From Diplocloster modestus (GTDB lineage Bacteria; Bacillota; Clostridia; Lachnospirales; Lachnospiraceae), in contig NZ_JAHQCX010000017.1 in the NCBI RefSeq assembly GCF_019042245.1, positions 1 through 64,000 on the forward strand: a DNA stretch of 64,000 nucleotides, given 5' to 3'. The notes under the pieces are model-generated. The model saw nothing but the letters and a program-made list of their open reading frames with translations. It did not search any database and had not been told where the DNA came from. Numbering within the stretch: the stretch's first letter is position 1; each line of letters begins with the position of its first letter. The translations under genes were made by a program, and so were the position numbers. Positions 46,094 through 55,660 of the stretch are shown one piece after another.

Positions 46094-47182
46094 TTACAGA
46101 TTCTTTCCTTCAAATTCCTTCATGAAGGCAACCAGCTTCTCCACACCCTCGATGGGCATGGCGTTATAGATACTGGCACGCATACCGCCAACGCTTCTGT
46201 GGCCTTTCAGGTTCTCAAATCCGGCCGCTTTGGCTTCTTTGACAAACTTGGCGTCCAGCTCCTCATTTCCGGTTATGAAGGGCACATTCATCAGGGAACG
46301 GTCTTCTTTGCGCACCGTGCCCTTGAACAGCTTGCTCTGATCCAGAAAATCGTACAGGATCGCGGCTTTCTTCTCATTGTGGGCTTTCATGGCCTCCAGG
46401 CCGCCCATGGACTTAATCCATTTGAAAACTTTACCGCAGATATAAATACCGTAACAAGGAGGAGTATTATAAAGGGATTTGTTATCTGCATGAATCTTAT
46501 ATCTGAGCATGGTGGGTGTTCCCGGGAGAACATCTTCTGTGATCAGGTCTTCCCGCACGATCGCGATCGCTACACCGGCAGGACCGATATTTTTCTGTAC
46601 GCCGCCGTACATAATCCCATATTTTGTGATATCCACCGGTTCGGAAAGGAAACAGGAGGATACATCCGCTACCAGGGTTTTTCCTTTGGTATTGGGAAGG
46701 GTTTTGAATTTGGTGCCATAGATCGTGTTGTTTTCACATATGTACACATAGTCGGCGTCTTCACTGACCGGCAGATCGGAACAGTCCGGGATATAGGAGA
46801 AAACTTTGTCCTCGGAAGATGCGATGGCATTGGCTTTTCCATACAACTGCGCCTCTTTGAATGCTTTCTTCGCCCACTGTCCGGTTATGATATAATCGGC
46901 CACCTTATTTTTCATCAGGTTCATGGGAATCATGGCGAACTGGGTCGACGCGCCTCCCTGTAAAAACATGACCTTGTAATGATCCGGAATCCCGATCAGC
47001 TCCCGCAGGTCCGCCTCCGCCTCATTGATGATCTCTTCGTAAGCTTTGGAACGATGGCTCATCTCCATAACGGACATGCCGGTCCCCTTATAATCCAGCA
47101 TCTCCTCTGCCGCTTCTTTCAGCACCGCTTCCGGCAGTACCGCCGGCCCTGCTGAAAAATTATACACTCTGCTCACTTTCAT
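46094..47182 (-). CDS. serC: Phosphoserine aminotransferase
   Basis: A 362-residue PLP enzyme converting 3-phosphohydroxypyruvate and glutamate to phosphoserine. It opens VYNFSAGPAVLPEAVLKEA, the class-V aminotransferase SerC signature. The Schiff-base lysine is in G-V-Q-K-N-I-G-P-A-G, and the C-terminal HRSVGGMRASIYNAMP binds phosphate. The start may be ATG 47182 (GGAGG only 2 nt away) or GTG 47176 (8 nt away). It is the first gene of the serC-serA-DUF1015 group. Confidence 0.95.
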   Translation of the reverse strand: MKVSRVYNFSAGPAVLPEAVLKEAAEEMLDYKGTGMSVMEMSHRSKAYEEIINEAEADLRELIGIPDHYKVMFLQGGASTQFAMIPMNLMKNKVADYIITGQWAKKAFKEAQLYGKANAIASSEDKVFSYIPDCSDLPVSEDADYVYICENNTIYGTKFKTLPNTKGKTLVADVSSCFLSEPVDITKYGIMYGGVQKNIGPAGVAIAIVREDLITEDVLPGTPTMLRYKIHADNKSLYNTPPCYGIYICGKVFKWIKSMGGLEAMKAHNEKKAAILYDFLDQSKLFKGTVRKEDRSLMNVPFITGNEELDAKFVKEAKAAGFENLKGHRSVGGMRASIYNAMPIEGVEKLVAFMKEFEGKNL

Positions 47183-47307
47183 TTCCTCCTTGCATTTTCA
47201 TTTATCTGAATAGTTGTGGCTTTTCACGCGGCGTTTTGTCCACCGGATGACGCCGCATGTCCGCCCGGGGAGTCAGATTTACCTGCTCCCGGACGGCTGA
47301 ACTATTA
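47183..47307 (-). other. Leader between the L,D-transpeptidase gene and serC with two tandem hairpins
   Basis: On the minus strand a GTCCGGGAG/CTCCC-CGGGCG stem is followed by GCGGCGT/ACGCCGC, both before the serC ribosome site. Neither is followed by a T-run. They may form a weak terminator or a structured serC leader; I do not recognise a riboswitch class. Confidence 0.4.
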
Positions 47308-48894
47308 TCAGCTCTCTGGTTCTTCCCCTGTCTCCTGAACCGGCGCTTCTTCCGGAGGCGTCACATTTTCAGGTCCGTAGTAAAAGACACAGGGAGTTCC
47401 CGTCTCAATGTTCTCAAAGATGACCTTTACCGCGCTGTACGGCGTGTTGATACAGCCATGGGAACCATTTTTGACATAAATCTGACCGCCAAAGGACTTT
47501 CTCCAGCTGGCGTCATGTATCCCAATATCTCCGGCCACCGGCATCCACATCTTCACCGGTGTCTCATAATCTTCTCCCCGCAGTACGGCGTTGCGCTGTT
47601 TGTAGTGGATAAAGCCGACTAACGGCGGGGTAGCCCGTTTTTCAGTCATCATACCGCTGACGATATCGGTATCTTTCACCAGAGATCCATTTTTATAAAA
47701 CCACATATGCTGTGTGGTCAGATTAACTTCCACATAGGTATTTCCGATATCATTGGCGTCTCTGGACGCCGCCGTCTGGGAATAAATCGGTTCTCTGGCC
47801 TCTTTGGCCCCCTTCTGAATCAGTTCATAGAGAGCTTCTCTTTCTTCCGCCCGATTGATTTTCCAACCGTAGGGACCACCGCTGACCTCCTGGATATAAC
47901 CCCCGCTGGTCTTAAATTCCCGTTTTTTACCCACGGTATCGTAATTGCTGGCCAGCTTTTTTACATAGGAGGCTACATCATCCTCGCTTAAAACCGCTTC
48001 ATTCTGCTCATCAATGCTGATCCACTGGTGTATCGTATCTTTATCCAGCACCTCTTTATCCGAACCGAATTCGTAGGTGATCTCGGTCTCCAGATATTTT
48101 TCAATCTGTGCCTTCGGCTTGCTGATCTCCTCAGATTCCATGGTGATCTCCGGTTTTACATAGCAGTCTGTTTCTTCCAGAGATAACTGCGTATCATTAG
48201 AATTGACAGCGGCTATCACCTGCTCTTTCACCTGGCTTTTTACCAGTTTGTTCCCCTGCACTTCTTCCACGAATACAAAGCCGGTATCCGTATGCTCGAT
48301 ATAGGCGTCCTCCGGATCCGTCACGTTGGAAGGATCAAAACAGGAAAGCGCGTCCAGCACGTCATCCAGTTTATCTTCCTCAAACTGCACCCTGGGCTCT
48401 ATGGTAAAATTCTTATGGTCCATCAGCAGCGCTGGCCAGGCAAAAGCGCTCTGTGCATCCAGAAACTCCTGCACTTCCACAGAATAATCCCAGGTAAGCC
48501 CAATATCGGGACCGCTGATCGTCTCCGTCTGACCGGAGCGTTCCAGCAGTGTCAACTGATATTCGGATGACTTTGCCGCCAAAAGCTGTGAAACCTTTTC
48601 CGGAGAACTGCCAAAGCAGTCCACTCCGTTTATTGTGGTTCCATATAGGAAAGAATTCATGAAAAAAACGGATATGCCAATATAGGCAAGCAGCAATACC
48701 CCTAAAGGAATTCCTATGCCCAAAACCAGTTTCTTATGCGACTTCTTTGGTTTTACTCTCCGGTTGGCCTGGTCAGTCAGATCCAGGATGACCGCTTCCG
48801 CAGTTGACGCGGTTTCGCCAGCCGGATCTTTGGGTGTCTTTATTTTCTTTTCTCTCTTAGTATTATTCACTCTTCGGGTTTTGTTTTCTTCCAT
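47308..48894 (-). CDS. L,D-transpeptidase with peptidoglycan-binding (PG4) domains
   Basis: A 528-residue membrane-anchored enzyme. A basic cytoplasmic tail (1-50) is followed by one membrane helix (about 54-75) and two PG_binding_4-like domains (about 90-350). A C-terminal YkuD domain has the catalytic signature H-D-A-S-W...S-H-G-C-I-N-T-P with the active cysteine. It makes 3-3 cross-links or attaches proteins to peptidoglycan outside the cell. The last 25 residues are Pro/Glu-rich. It is probably monocistronic. Confidence 0.93.
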   Translation of the reverse strand: MEENKTRRVNNTKREKKIKTPKDPAGETASTAEAVILDLTDQANRRVKPKKSHKKLVLGIGIPLGVLLLAYIGISVFFMNSFLYGTTINGVDCFGSSPEKVSQLLAAKSSEYQLTLLERSGQTETISGPDIGLTWDYSVEVQEFLDAQSAFAWPALLMDHKNFTIEPRVQFEEDKLDDVLDALSCFDPSNVTDPEDAYIEHTDTGFVFVEEVQGNKLVKSQVKEQVIAAVNSNDTQLSLEETDCYVKPEITMESEEISKPKAQIEKYLETEITYEFGSDKEVLDKDTIHQWISIDEQNEAVLSEDDVASYVKKLASNYDTVGKKREFKTSGGYIQEVSGGPYGWKINRAEEREALYELIQKGAKEAREPIYSQTAASRDANDIGNTYVEVNLTTQHMWFYKNGSLVKDTDIVSGMMTEKRATPPLVGFIHYKQRNAVLRGEDYETPVKMWMPVAGDIGIHDASWRKSFGGQIYVKNGSHGCINTPYSAVKVIFENIETGTPCVFYYGPENVTPPEEAPVQETGEEPES

Positions 48895-48990
48895 AATCTG
48901 CTATCTTTTTTTCACAAACTCCTCTCTGGTTTTTTAGATTTATTCTGGATTTCTGTCCCCCTCACAATATATATGACTCAGAAACAAGCA

Positions 48991-50673
48991 TTATCCTCTA
49001 TTTTCCAAATCCTGCTGGTCAAAGGCCTCTTCAATCGAAGCTCCAGGAGAGACCATCGGGAATACTTTATCATCACAGTCGATCTGAAAATCAATAACAA
49101 CCGGCTTATTTAAAGCGATCGCCTTCTCGATGGCAGGAGCCACCTCTTCCTTTTTACTCACACGGATTCCTTCCGCCCCCATGGCTTCCGCCAGCTTCAC
49201 AAAATCCACCGGGTCATTTAAGACCGTATAGGAATACCGCTGCTCATAGAACAGGGTCTGCCACTGGCGGACCATTCCCAGCACATGGTTATTGATCACC
49301 ATCTGGATAATCGGAATATTATATCTGGTCGCTGTAGCCAGCTCGTTCATATTCATCCGGAAACAGCCATCCCCGGCGATATTGACTACCAGCTTATCCG
49401 GACACCCCACCTTGGCTCCAATGCAGGCTCCCAGACCGTATCCCATCGTACCAAGCCCTCCGGAGGTCAGGAACGTCCGTGGCTTCGTATACTGATAATA
49501 TTGGGCGGCCCACATCTGATGCTGCCCCACATCTGTGGTGATGACAGCCTCACCTTTTGTGATCCGATACAGCTCTTCTATAATATAAGGACAGGATAAA
49601 CCATTTTCGTTATATTTTAAAGGGTATTTTTCTTTTAATTCCAGAATATGGGATACCCAGGTGTGCCTCTGGTTCTGTTCAATCAGGGCATTCAGCCGTT
49701 TCAGCACTTCTTTTAAATCACCGATGATGCTTAAGGATGTCATCACATTCTTGTTGATCTCCGCCGGATCCACATCGATCTGCAGCACCTTGGCATTTCT
49801 GGCAAACCGCTTGATATTGCCGGTAACCCGGTCACTGAACCGCACACCCAGAGCGATCAGCAGATCGCATTCGGTCACGCCCAGATTCGATGTCTTGGTT
49901 CCATGCATTCCCAGCATACCGGTATATAACGGATCGGTCCCGGGAAATGCCCCTTTGCCCATCAGGGAATCCGTTACCGGCGCGTGGATCTTATGCGCGA
50001 ATTCCTCCACTTCCCCGCTGGCGCCGGAAATAATCGCGCCACCGCCCACAAAGATATAAGGCCGTTTGGCGCGGTTGATCATGTCGACCGCCTCTTCCAG
50101 ATGCGCCTGGACAATCGTGTCCGTAACCCGATGGATCGGGGCTGGAACCGCAGGCTCATACTCCGTGACGGCTGCCGTCACATCCTTAGTGATATCGATG
50201 AGGACCGGACCCGGCCGGCCGGATTTGGCTATGGTAAATGCTTTGCGGATCGTATCCGCCAGCTTGGTTACATCTTTTACAATATAGTTGTGCTTGGTAA
50301 TCGGCATGGTCACGCCAGCGATATCGATCTCCTGGAAGGTATCCCTGCCCAGAAGGGGCACCGCCACATTGGCGGTGATGGCGATCAGCGGTACCGAGTC
50401 CATATACGCGGTAGCGATGCCGGTTACCAGGTTGGTGGCGCCGGGCCCTGAGGTGGCGAAGCACACGCCCACTTTGCCGGTGGACCTGGCATACCCGTCC
50501 GCCGCGTGGGCGGCACCCTGCTCATGGGATGTCAGGATATGGCGGATTTCACTTTGATGCTTATATAATTCATCATAGATATTCAGAATCGTACCGCCCG
50601 GATAGCCGAAAACGGTATCTACTCCCTGTTCTTTCAGACACTCTATGACGATTTCTGATCCATTTAACTGCAT
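48991..50673 (-). CDS. ilvB: Acetolactate synthase large (catalytic) subunit
   Basis: A 560-residue thiamine-diphosphate enzyme. Motifs include VFGYPGGTILNIYDEL with the flanking H-E-Q-G-A catalytic glutamate region, R-F-S-D-R-V-T-G-N for FAD, and G-D-G-C-F-R-M-N-M-N-E-L for the ThDP/Mg site. Start at ATG 50673, with GAGAGG 9 nt upstream; the in-frame extension to 50802 lies inside ilvD and has no family similarity. It is the last gene of leuB-ilvD-ilvB. The regulatory subunit ilvN is far away at 1346-1846. Confidence 0.96.
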   Translation of the reverse strand: MQLNGSEIVIECLKEQGVDTVFGYPGGTILNIYDELYKHQSEIRHILTSHEQGAAHAADGYARSTGKVGVCFATSGPGATNLVTGIATAYMDSVPLIAITANVAVPLLGRDTFQEIDIAGVTMPITKHNYIVKDVTKLADTIRKAFTIAKSGRPGPVLIDITKDVTAAVTEYEPAVPAPIHRVTDTIVQAHLEEAVDMINRAKRPYIFVGGGAIISGASGEVEEFAHKIHAPVTDSLMGKGAFPGTDPLYTGMLGMHGTKTSNLGVTECDLLIALGVRFSDRVTGNIKRFARNAKVLQIDVDPAEINKNVMTSLSIIGDLKEVLKRLNALIEQNQRHTWVSHILELKEKYPLKYNENGLSCPYIIEELYRITKGEAVITTDVGQHQMWAAQYYQYTKPRTFLTSGGLGTMGYGLGACIGAKVGCPDKLVVNIAGDGCFRMNMNELATATRYNIPIIQMVINNHVLGMVRQWQTLFYEQRYSYTVLNDPVDFVKLAEAMGAEGIRVSKKEEVAPAIEKAIALNKPVVIDFQIDCDDKVFPMVSPGASIEEAFDQQDLENRG

Positions 50674-50690
50674 AGACGAAACCTCTCTTT

Positions 50691-52367
50691 CTATTTCTTC
50701 TGTCCCGGGACTTCCAGGACCGCGCCGCGGTTTCCGCTGGTTACCATCGCCATATATCTGGCCAGGTATCCGGTGGTTATCTTCGGCTCTCTGGGCTGCC
50801 ATTTTGCCCGTCTGGCTTCCAGCTCTTCCTCGGAAACCTCAAAGTCCAGCGTATTATTCGGGATATCGATCCGGATCATATCCCCTTCTTCCACCAGCGC
50901 GATGTTACCGCCCACAGCAGCTTCCGGTGATACATGGCCCACACAGGCGCCCCTGGACGCCCCTGAGAAACGGCCGTCCGTAATCAGTGCTACAGAGGAG
51001 CCCAGTCCCATCCCCATAATCGCGGAGGTGGGGTTTAGCATCTCCCTCATACCGGGCCCCCCCTTCGGGCCTTCATAGCGGATGACCACCACGTCACCGG
51101 AGTTGATCTTTCCGCCCTTGATCGCGTCGATCGCGTCCTCCTCACAGTCAAAGACTCTGGCAGGCCCTTCATGAACCCACATCTCCGGAGCCACCGCCGA
51201 GCGTTTGACCACACCGGAGTCCGGAGCCAGATTTCCCTTCAGCACAGCGATACCGCCTGTTTCGCTGTAAGGGTGATCGATCGGCCGGATCGTCTCGGGA
51301 TCTTTATTATCACATCCCTTAATATTTTCCGCTATGGTCTTACCGGTTACGGTCATCAGATCCGTATAGAGCAGGCCTTTTTTGTCCAGCTCATTCATAA
51401 CCGCATAGACTCCGCCCGCTTCATTCAAATCTTCCATATAAGTCGGGCCTGCCGGCGCCAGATGGCACAGATTCGGGGTCTTTGCGCTGATCTCATTGGC
51501 AATATCCACATTTAAGTCCACGCCGGCCTCATGGGCGATCGCCGGCAGGTGCAGCATGGAATTCGTACTGCATCCCAGAGCCATATCCACGGTCAGGGCA
51601 TTTAAGAACGCTTTTTCCGTCATGATATCCCTGGGTTTTATATTTTTCTCAAGAAGCTCCATGACTTTCATGCCGGCATGCTTCGCCAGTTTAATCCTCT
51701 CGGAATACACCGCGGGGATCGTACCGTTGCCCTTAAGCCCCATGCCGATCGCTTCGGTTAAGCAGTTCATACTGTTGGCCGTATACATCCCGGAGCAGGA
51801 ACCACAGGTGGGACATACCTTGTTCTCGTACTCCGCCACCTCTTCCTCCGTCATCTTCCCGGCGCTGTAGGAGCCAACGGCTTCGAACATGCTGGAGAGG
51901 CTTCTCTTCTGCCCTCTCACCCTGCCGGCTAACATCGGCCCGCCGCTTACGAACACAGTGGGTACGTTGATCCGGGCGGCCGCCATCAATAGTCCGGGTA
52001 CATTCTTATCGCAGTTGGGCACCATCACCAGAGCGTCAAACTGATGGGCCAGAGCCATGGATTCCGTGGAATCCGCGATCAGGTCCCTGGTAACCAGAGA
52101 ATATTTCATCCCGGTGTGGCCCATGGCGATTCCATCACAGACCGCGATCGCCGGAAATACAATGGGCGTTCCTCCGGCCATAGCCACCCCAAGTTTTACC
52201 GCTTCCACAATCTTATCCAGGTTCATATGTCCCGGGACGATCTCATTATATGAGCTGACGATCCCGACCAGCGGCCGTTCCAGCTCTTCCTTCGTAAGTC
52301 CCAGCGCGTTAAACAAAGACCGGTGCGGGGCCTGCTGCATACCTGTTTTTACTGAATCACTTCTCAT
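50691..52367 (-). CDS. ilvD: Dihydroxy-acid dehydratase
   Basis: A 558-residue Fe-S dehydratase of valine/isoleucine synthesis. Cluster cysteines appear in [24 protein letters not shown] and the [11 protein letters not shown] segment. The C-terminal G-R-F-S-G-A-S-R-G is conserved. The length is typical. It follows leuB after 38 nt and precedes ilvB by 17 nt, so all three share a transcript. Confidence 0.97.
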   Translation of the reverse strand: MRSDSVKTGMQQAPHRSLFNALGLTKEELERPLVGIVSSYNEIVPGHMNLDKIVEAVKLGVAMAGGTPIVFPAIAVCDGIAMGHTGMKYSLVTRDLIADSTESMALAHQFDALVMVPNCDKNVPGLLMAAARINVPTVFVSGGPMLAGRVRGQKRSLSSMFEAVGSYSAGKMTEEEVAEYENKVCPTCGSCSGMYTANSMNCLTEAIGMGLKGNGTIPAVYSERIKLAKHAGMKVMELLEKNIKPRDIMTEKAFLNALTVDMALGCSTNSMLHLPAIAHEAGVDLNVDIANEISAKTPNLCHLAPAGPTYMEDLNEAGGVYAVMNELDKKGLLYTDLMTVTGKTIAENIKGCDNKDPETIRPIDHPYSETGGIAVLKGNLAPDSGVVKRSAVAPEMWVHEGPARVFDCEEDAIDAIKGGKINSGDVVVIRYEGPKGGPGMREMLNPTSAIMGMGLGSSVALITDGRFSGASRGACVGHVSPEAAVGGNIALVEEGDMIRIDIPNNTLDFEVSEEELEARRAKWQPREPKITTGYLARYMAMVTSGNRGAVLEVPGQKK

Positions 52368-52405
52368 ATCTATTCCCCTTTACTGTACCTGTTTTCTTGT
52401 TTCAT

Positions 52406-53488
52406 TCAGATCCTCTGCACGATCAGATCTCCCATCTGCGCAGTCCCAACCTGAGCGCAGCCTTCCGATTCGATATCCACCGTCCGGTAACCTTCCTTCA
52501 GCACCTGCTTCACGGCCGCTTCCACCGCGTCCGCCTCCTGGTCCAGATCCAGGGAGTATCGGAGCAGCATCGCTGCGGACAGAATCGTGGCGATCGGATT
52601 GGCGATTCCTTTACCGGCGATATCCGGAGCCGATCCATGGCTGGGCTCATACAGGCCAAGCTTCGTATCATTTAAGCTGGCGGATGACAGCATACCGATG
52701 GAACCGGTCACCATGCTGGCCTCATCGGAAAGAATATCCCCGAACATGTTCTCCGTCAGGATCACATCGAACTGGCCCGGATTCTTCACTAACTGCATGG
52801 CACAGTTATCTACCAGCATATGCTCCAAAGCCACATCCGGATAATCCGCCGCCACTTCCTGAACCACTTTTCTCCACAATCTCGAGGAATCCAGCACATT
52901 GGCCTTGTCCACGCTGGTCACTTTCTTTCGCCTCTTTCTGGCGACGTCAAATCCTCTTATGGCAATTCTTCTGATTTCGTTTTCGTTATATGTAAGCGTA
53001 TCGACAGCTGTCGTGAGACCATTTTCTTCAAATGTTTTACGTTCTCCGAAATATAGACCTCCGGTCAGTTCCCTCATAATTAACATGTCGAATCCGTCGC
53101 CGATGATTTCGTCCCGAAGCGGGCAGGCGGCCTTTAATTCATCATACAGAACAGCCGGTCTTAGATTTGCAAATAGATTTAATTCTTTTCTGATTTTCAG
53201 CAGTCCGGCTTCCGGGCGCAGCTCCGGTGCCAGCTTATACCAGGGCGAGGTAGTCGTATCCCCCCCTATGGAACCCATCAAAACCGCATCACTCTTCTTC
53301 GCGGCGGCTACAGTCTCATCTGTCAGCGGGACTCCGGTGGCATCGATGGAGGCGCCTCCTAACAGCAATTCCTGATATTCAAATTCATGCCCATATTTTT
53401 CAGCAATCCGGTCCAGTACTTTCCTGGCCTCAGCTACGATCTCGGGGCCAATCCCGTCTCCCGGAATCAACGCAATATGATAGTTCAT
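52406..53488 (-). CDS. leuB: 3-isopropylmalate dehydrogenase
   Basis: A 360-residue beta-decarboxylating dehydrogenase of leucine synthesis. Start [19 protein letters not shown], the [21 protein letters not shown] arginine motif, [11 protein letters not shown] metal/substrate region, DNCAMQL and [16 protein letters not shown] near the end are diagnostic. No leuA, leuC or leuD is in the window. It is first in the leuB-ilvD-ilvB operon, with a long leader that holds copy B of the structured element. Confidence 0.96.
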   Translation of the reverse strand: MNYHIALIPGDGIGPEIVAEARKVLDRIAEKYGHEFEYQELLLGGASIDATGVPLTDETVAAAKKSDAVLMGSIGGDTTTSPWYKLAPELRPEAGLLKIRKELNLFANLRPAVLYDELKAACPLRDEIIGDGFDMLIMRELTGGLYFGERKTFEENGLTTAVDTLTYNENEIRRIAIRGFDVARKRRKKVTSVDKANVLDSSRLWRKVVQEVAADYPDVALEHMLVDNCAMQLVKNPGQFDVILTENMFGDILSDEASMVTGSIGMLSSASLNDTKLGLYEPSHGSAPDIAGKGIANPIATILSAAMLLRYSLDLDQEADAVEAAVKQVLKEGYRTVDIESEGCAQVGTAQMGDLIVQRI

Positions 53489-53521
53489 TGTCCTCTCTCC
53501 TTTGTTCCTTTAACCTAAATA

Positions 53522-53642
53522 GAGTTTCGTTTACGAAACTCTCCGCCAGCGGCGGGCCGCGCAAACGGCATCTTCCTTTCCGCTGCAGTGCGATCCCCCG
53601 GAGGGGCTTTTTCTTCATTAGGAGCACTTTCCTATTCAAGAA
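53522..53642 (-). repeat. Structured intergenic element, copy B (in the leuB leader)
   Basis: It is in the same orientation relative to its downstream gene as copy A at 25252-25377. On the minus strand it runs from the 13-bp stem at 53611-53642 through the conserved GGATCGCACTGC and GGAAAGGAAGATGCCG blocks to GAGTTTCGT/ACGAAACTC (53522-53541). The last hairpin is followed by TATTT, a weaker T-run than copy A. It lies between the predicted promoter (53660-53688) and the leuB ATG, so it would be transcribed. Confidence 0.75.
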
Positions 53643-53659
53643 AAAGCGATATTAGTATC

Positions 53660-53688
53660 ATGATAGCCTATTTCTTTCGAGATTTCAA
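53660..53688 (-). promoter_or_regulatory. Promoter of leuB-ilvD-ilvB
   Basis: Minus strand: TTGAAA (53683-53688) and TATCAT (53660-53665) with a 17-bp spacer; the leader to leuB is about 165 nt. Confidence 0.55.
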
Positions 53689-53739
53689 CTATTTCTTCAA
53701 TTAACCGGGTCCATGATTCCGGTACTGGGAATGAAAAGA

Positions 53740-53771
53740 ACACCTCCCAAGCATCTAAGCTTGAGAGGTGT
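53740..53771 (-). terminator. Terminator of the hydrolase/cupin transcript
   Basis: ACACCTC plus CAAGC (53740-53752) pairs with GCTTG plus GAGGTGT (53759-53771) with one internal mismatch; TTCTTTTC follows on the minus strand. Confidence 0.65.
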
Positions 53772-53994
53772 ACAGGCTGCAGTAAAGTTCATCCGTCACA
53801 GGCTCCAGCCACTCATTTGAAGTATCCACACCCGGACACTCTACGGCCAGATGGCTGAACCAAGTGTCCGCTTTCGCTCCGTGCCAGTGTTTTACTCCTG
53901 CAGGGATCGTAACGACTGTTCCCGGTTTCAGGCTCTGTGCGTCCTTGCCATCCTCCTGATACCAGCCTTCGCCGTCTACGCATTTCATCTGCAT
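53755..53994 (-). pseudogene. C-terminal remnant of a cupin protein
   Basis: A 79-residue fragment. It begins in the middle of a cupin barrel (C-V-D-G-E-G-W-Y-Q-E-D-G-K) and keeps motif 2, P-G-T-V-V-T-I-P-A-G-V-K-H-W-H-G. It ends with the usual E-W-L-E-P-V-T-D-E-L-Y. The first half, including motif 1 with the N-terminal metal histidines, is missing. No ribosome site precedes the ATG, which lies 11 bp after the hydrolase stop, so a deletion seems to have fused the regions. Full relatives (about 130 residues) are often next to flavodoxin/AKR genes. Confidence 0.75.
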
Positions 53995-54005
53995 TTTACA
54001 TAATT

Positions 54006-54977
54006 TTACAATCTGGCCCTGAAAAATTCCGCCATCTGGTCAAATGGGATAATATCCATCTGATCGTAAAGATCTGTATGGACAGCCCCGGGGATAATAA
54101 GAAGTTCCTTGTTGTCACCCTTCAGTTTTTCAAAGGCATCTTTACTAAAATAGCAGGAATGCGCCTTTTCACCGTGAATCAGGAGAACAGCGCTACGGAT
54201 CTCGCTGCTATACTGCAGAATAGGCATATTTAAGAACGACAAAGCAGACGTTATATTCCAACCGTCATTGGAATTTAACGATCTCTTGTGGTAACCGCGC
54301 CTTGTCTTATAATAATCATGATAATCTTTTACATAGAACGGCGCGTCTGCCGGCAGAGGATCAACAACACCGCCGCCCCTGGCATATTCTCCAGTTTTGT
54401 AATCATTGGTTCTTTGCGCATTCAGGGCTTTACGTTTCTCATAACGGGTCTCTTCGCTGTCCTCGGAATCAAAATAACCTTTTGCGTTTACCCGGCACAT
54501 ATCATACATGGTAGAAGCCGCCGTCGCCTTAATTCTCGTATCGATTGCGGCCGCATTTAACGCCATCCCTCCCCATCCACAGATACCGATAATACCAATT
54601 TTTTCAGGATCGACCTTATCCTGAACGGACAGGAAATCCACCGCGGCCTGAAAATCCTCTGTATTTATATCCGGGGAAGCCACATAACGGGGAGTTCCGC
54701 CGCTTTCCCCCGTAAAGGAAGGGTCAAATGCGATTGTCAAAAATCCCTTTTCCGCCATAGTCTGCGCGTATAAACCAGACGCCTGTTCTTTCACCGCGCC
54801 AAAAGGACCGCTTACCGCGATAGCGGAAAGTTTCCCCTTTGCGTCTGCCGGCACATATAAGTCTGCCGCCAAAGTGATTCCATAGCGGTTATGAAACGTA
54901 ACTTTACTATGATTTACCTTATCGCTTTTGGGAAATGTCTTATCCCATTCTTCTGTCAAATGTAATTTCTCTTCCAT
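54006..54977 (-). CDS. Alpha/beta hydrolase (dienelactone hydrolase/acetyl-xylan-esterase-like)
   Basis: A 323-residue cytoplasmic hydrolase. It has the strand F-H-N-R-Y-G-I-T-L-A-A-D-L-Y-V-P near the start, the family-typical IGICGWGGMALNAA elbow (G-x-C-x-G, with cysteine in the nucleophile position) and a late PGAVHTDLYD histidine. A G-I-C-G-W-G-G elbow is known from YcjY/CocE-like hydrolases. The substrate is unknown. It starts 14 nt after the flavoprotein gene with AAGGAGG. Confidence 0.85.
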   Translation of the reverse strand: MEEKLHLTEEWDKTFPKSDKVNHSKVTFHNRYGITLAADLYVPADAKGKLSAIAVSGPFGAVKEQASGLYAQTMAEKGFLTIAFDPSFTGESGGTPRYVASPDINTEDFQAAVDFLSVQDKVDPEKIGIIGICGWGGMALNAAAIDTRIKATAASTMYDMCRVNAKGYFDSEDSEETRYEKRKALNAQRTNDYKTGEYARGGGVVDPLPADAPFYVKDYHDYYKTRRGYHKRSLNSNDGWNITSALSFLNMPILQYSSEIRSAVLLIHGEKAHSCYFSKDAFEKLKGDNKELLIIPGAVHTDLYDQMDIIPFDQMAEFFRARL

Positions 54978-54991
54978 TTTATCATCCTCCT

Positions 54992-55534
54992 TTATTTGAT
55001 GGAAGCGCCCATATCATAGGCCTTTTTCAGAGACGGATGGCCTTTTATTTCACCTGCATCATTTACTCCTCCTGCGAATACCGTGCCAGATAAATGGCAT
55101 TTGCCATAACAGGCGATCCAGCCTTCCAAGCCCTGGACTGCTCTTTCGTCCACGCCATCCCCCTCTTCCGCCGCCGAGGACAGAAAATAAATATCCCGAA
55201 AAGCATAGTCTGCCGTGTAGAGCGCATTCGCACGGTCGAGCAATGTCTTCATCTGTCCGCTCATTTCATAATAGTAAATCGGGGTGGCAAATACGATTAC
55301 ATCTGCCGTTTTCATTTTCTCCGCGATTTCAACCGCATCATCTTTTATGACACAGCGGCGCAGCGTCAGACAGGTCAGACAGCCTTTACAAAAAGCGATG
55401 GACTTGTCCTTTAAAGATATTTTTTCCACATCATTCCCTGCCGCTTTCGCACCCTCTATGAAAGAATCTGCCAGTATCTCCGAGTTGCTGCGATTTCTTA
55501 AACTGGTGCTGATAACAAGAACTTTCCTGGTCAT
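54992..55534 (-). CDS. Flavodoxin-family iron-sulfur flavoprotein
   Basis: A 180-residue NADPH-dependent FMN reductase-like protein. V-L-V-I-S-T-S-L-R-N-R-S-N-S is the FMN loop. F-C-K-G-C-L-T-C-L-T-L-R-R-C gives the C-x2-C-x2-C-x5-C cluster motif, and ATPIYYYEMSGQMKTLLDR is the flavin loop. It resembles the protein at 33212-33751 closely in layout. It is driven from the MerR-type promoter just upstream and is co-transcribed with the hydrolase. Confidence 0.88.
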   Translation of the reverse strand: MTRKVLVISTSLRNRSNSEILADSFIEGAKAAGNDVEKISLKDKSIAFCKGCLTCLTLRRCVIKDDAVEIAEKMKTADVIVFATPIYYYEMSGQMKTLLDRANALYTADYAFRDIYFLSSAAEEGDGVDERAVQGLEGWIACYGKCHLSGTVFAGGVNDAGEIKGHPSLKKAYDMGASIK

Positions 55535-55590
55535 CCTGTATAACCTCCTTAAATGTCAGATTGTTATTTTTTCCAATCTGTGATATTATC

Positions 55591-55621
55591 ATGATAATAC
55601 CTGAACCTGACTCCAGGTCAA
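55591..55621 (-). promoter_or_regulatory. MerR-controlled promoter of the second redox module
   Basis: Minus strand: TTGACC (55616-55621), a 19-bp spacer, TATCAT (55591-55596). The spacer region carries the dyad ACCTG-ACTC-CAGGT (55605-55618). The divergent gene at 55661 encodes a MerR protein. Confidence 0.85.
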
Positions 55622-55660
55622 GAACTTTTTATTCAATATGTTTAAGGGAGGTAATTCTAT

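Noticed and set aside
45084..46169. A 361-codon plus-strand open frame opposite serA
   Set aside because: It is antisense to a fully conserved serA; it has no family resemblance and no ribosome site, and arises from codon bias.
50673..50802. 43-codon N-terminal extension of ilvB
   Set aside because: It lies within the ilvD coding end, has no family similarity, and a GAGAGG ribosome site precedes the internal ATG.
53430..53639. 69-codon frame through copy B of the structured element
   Set aside because: It overlaps the leuB start and consists mostly of the repeated non-coding element.
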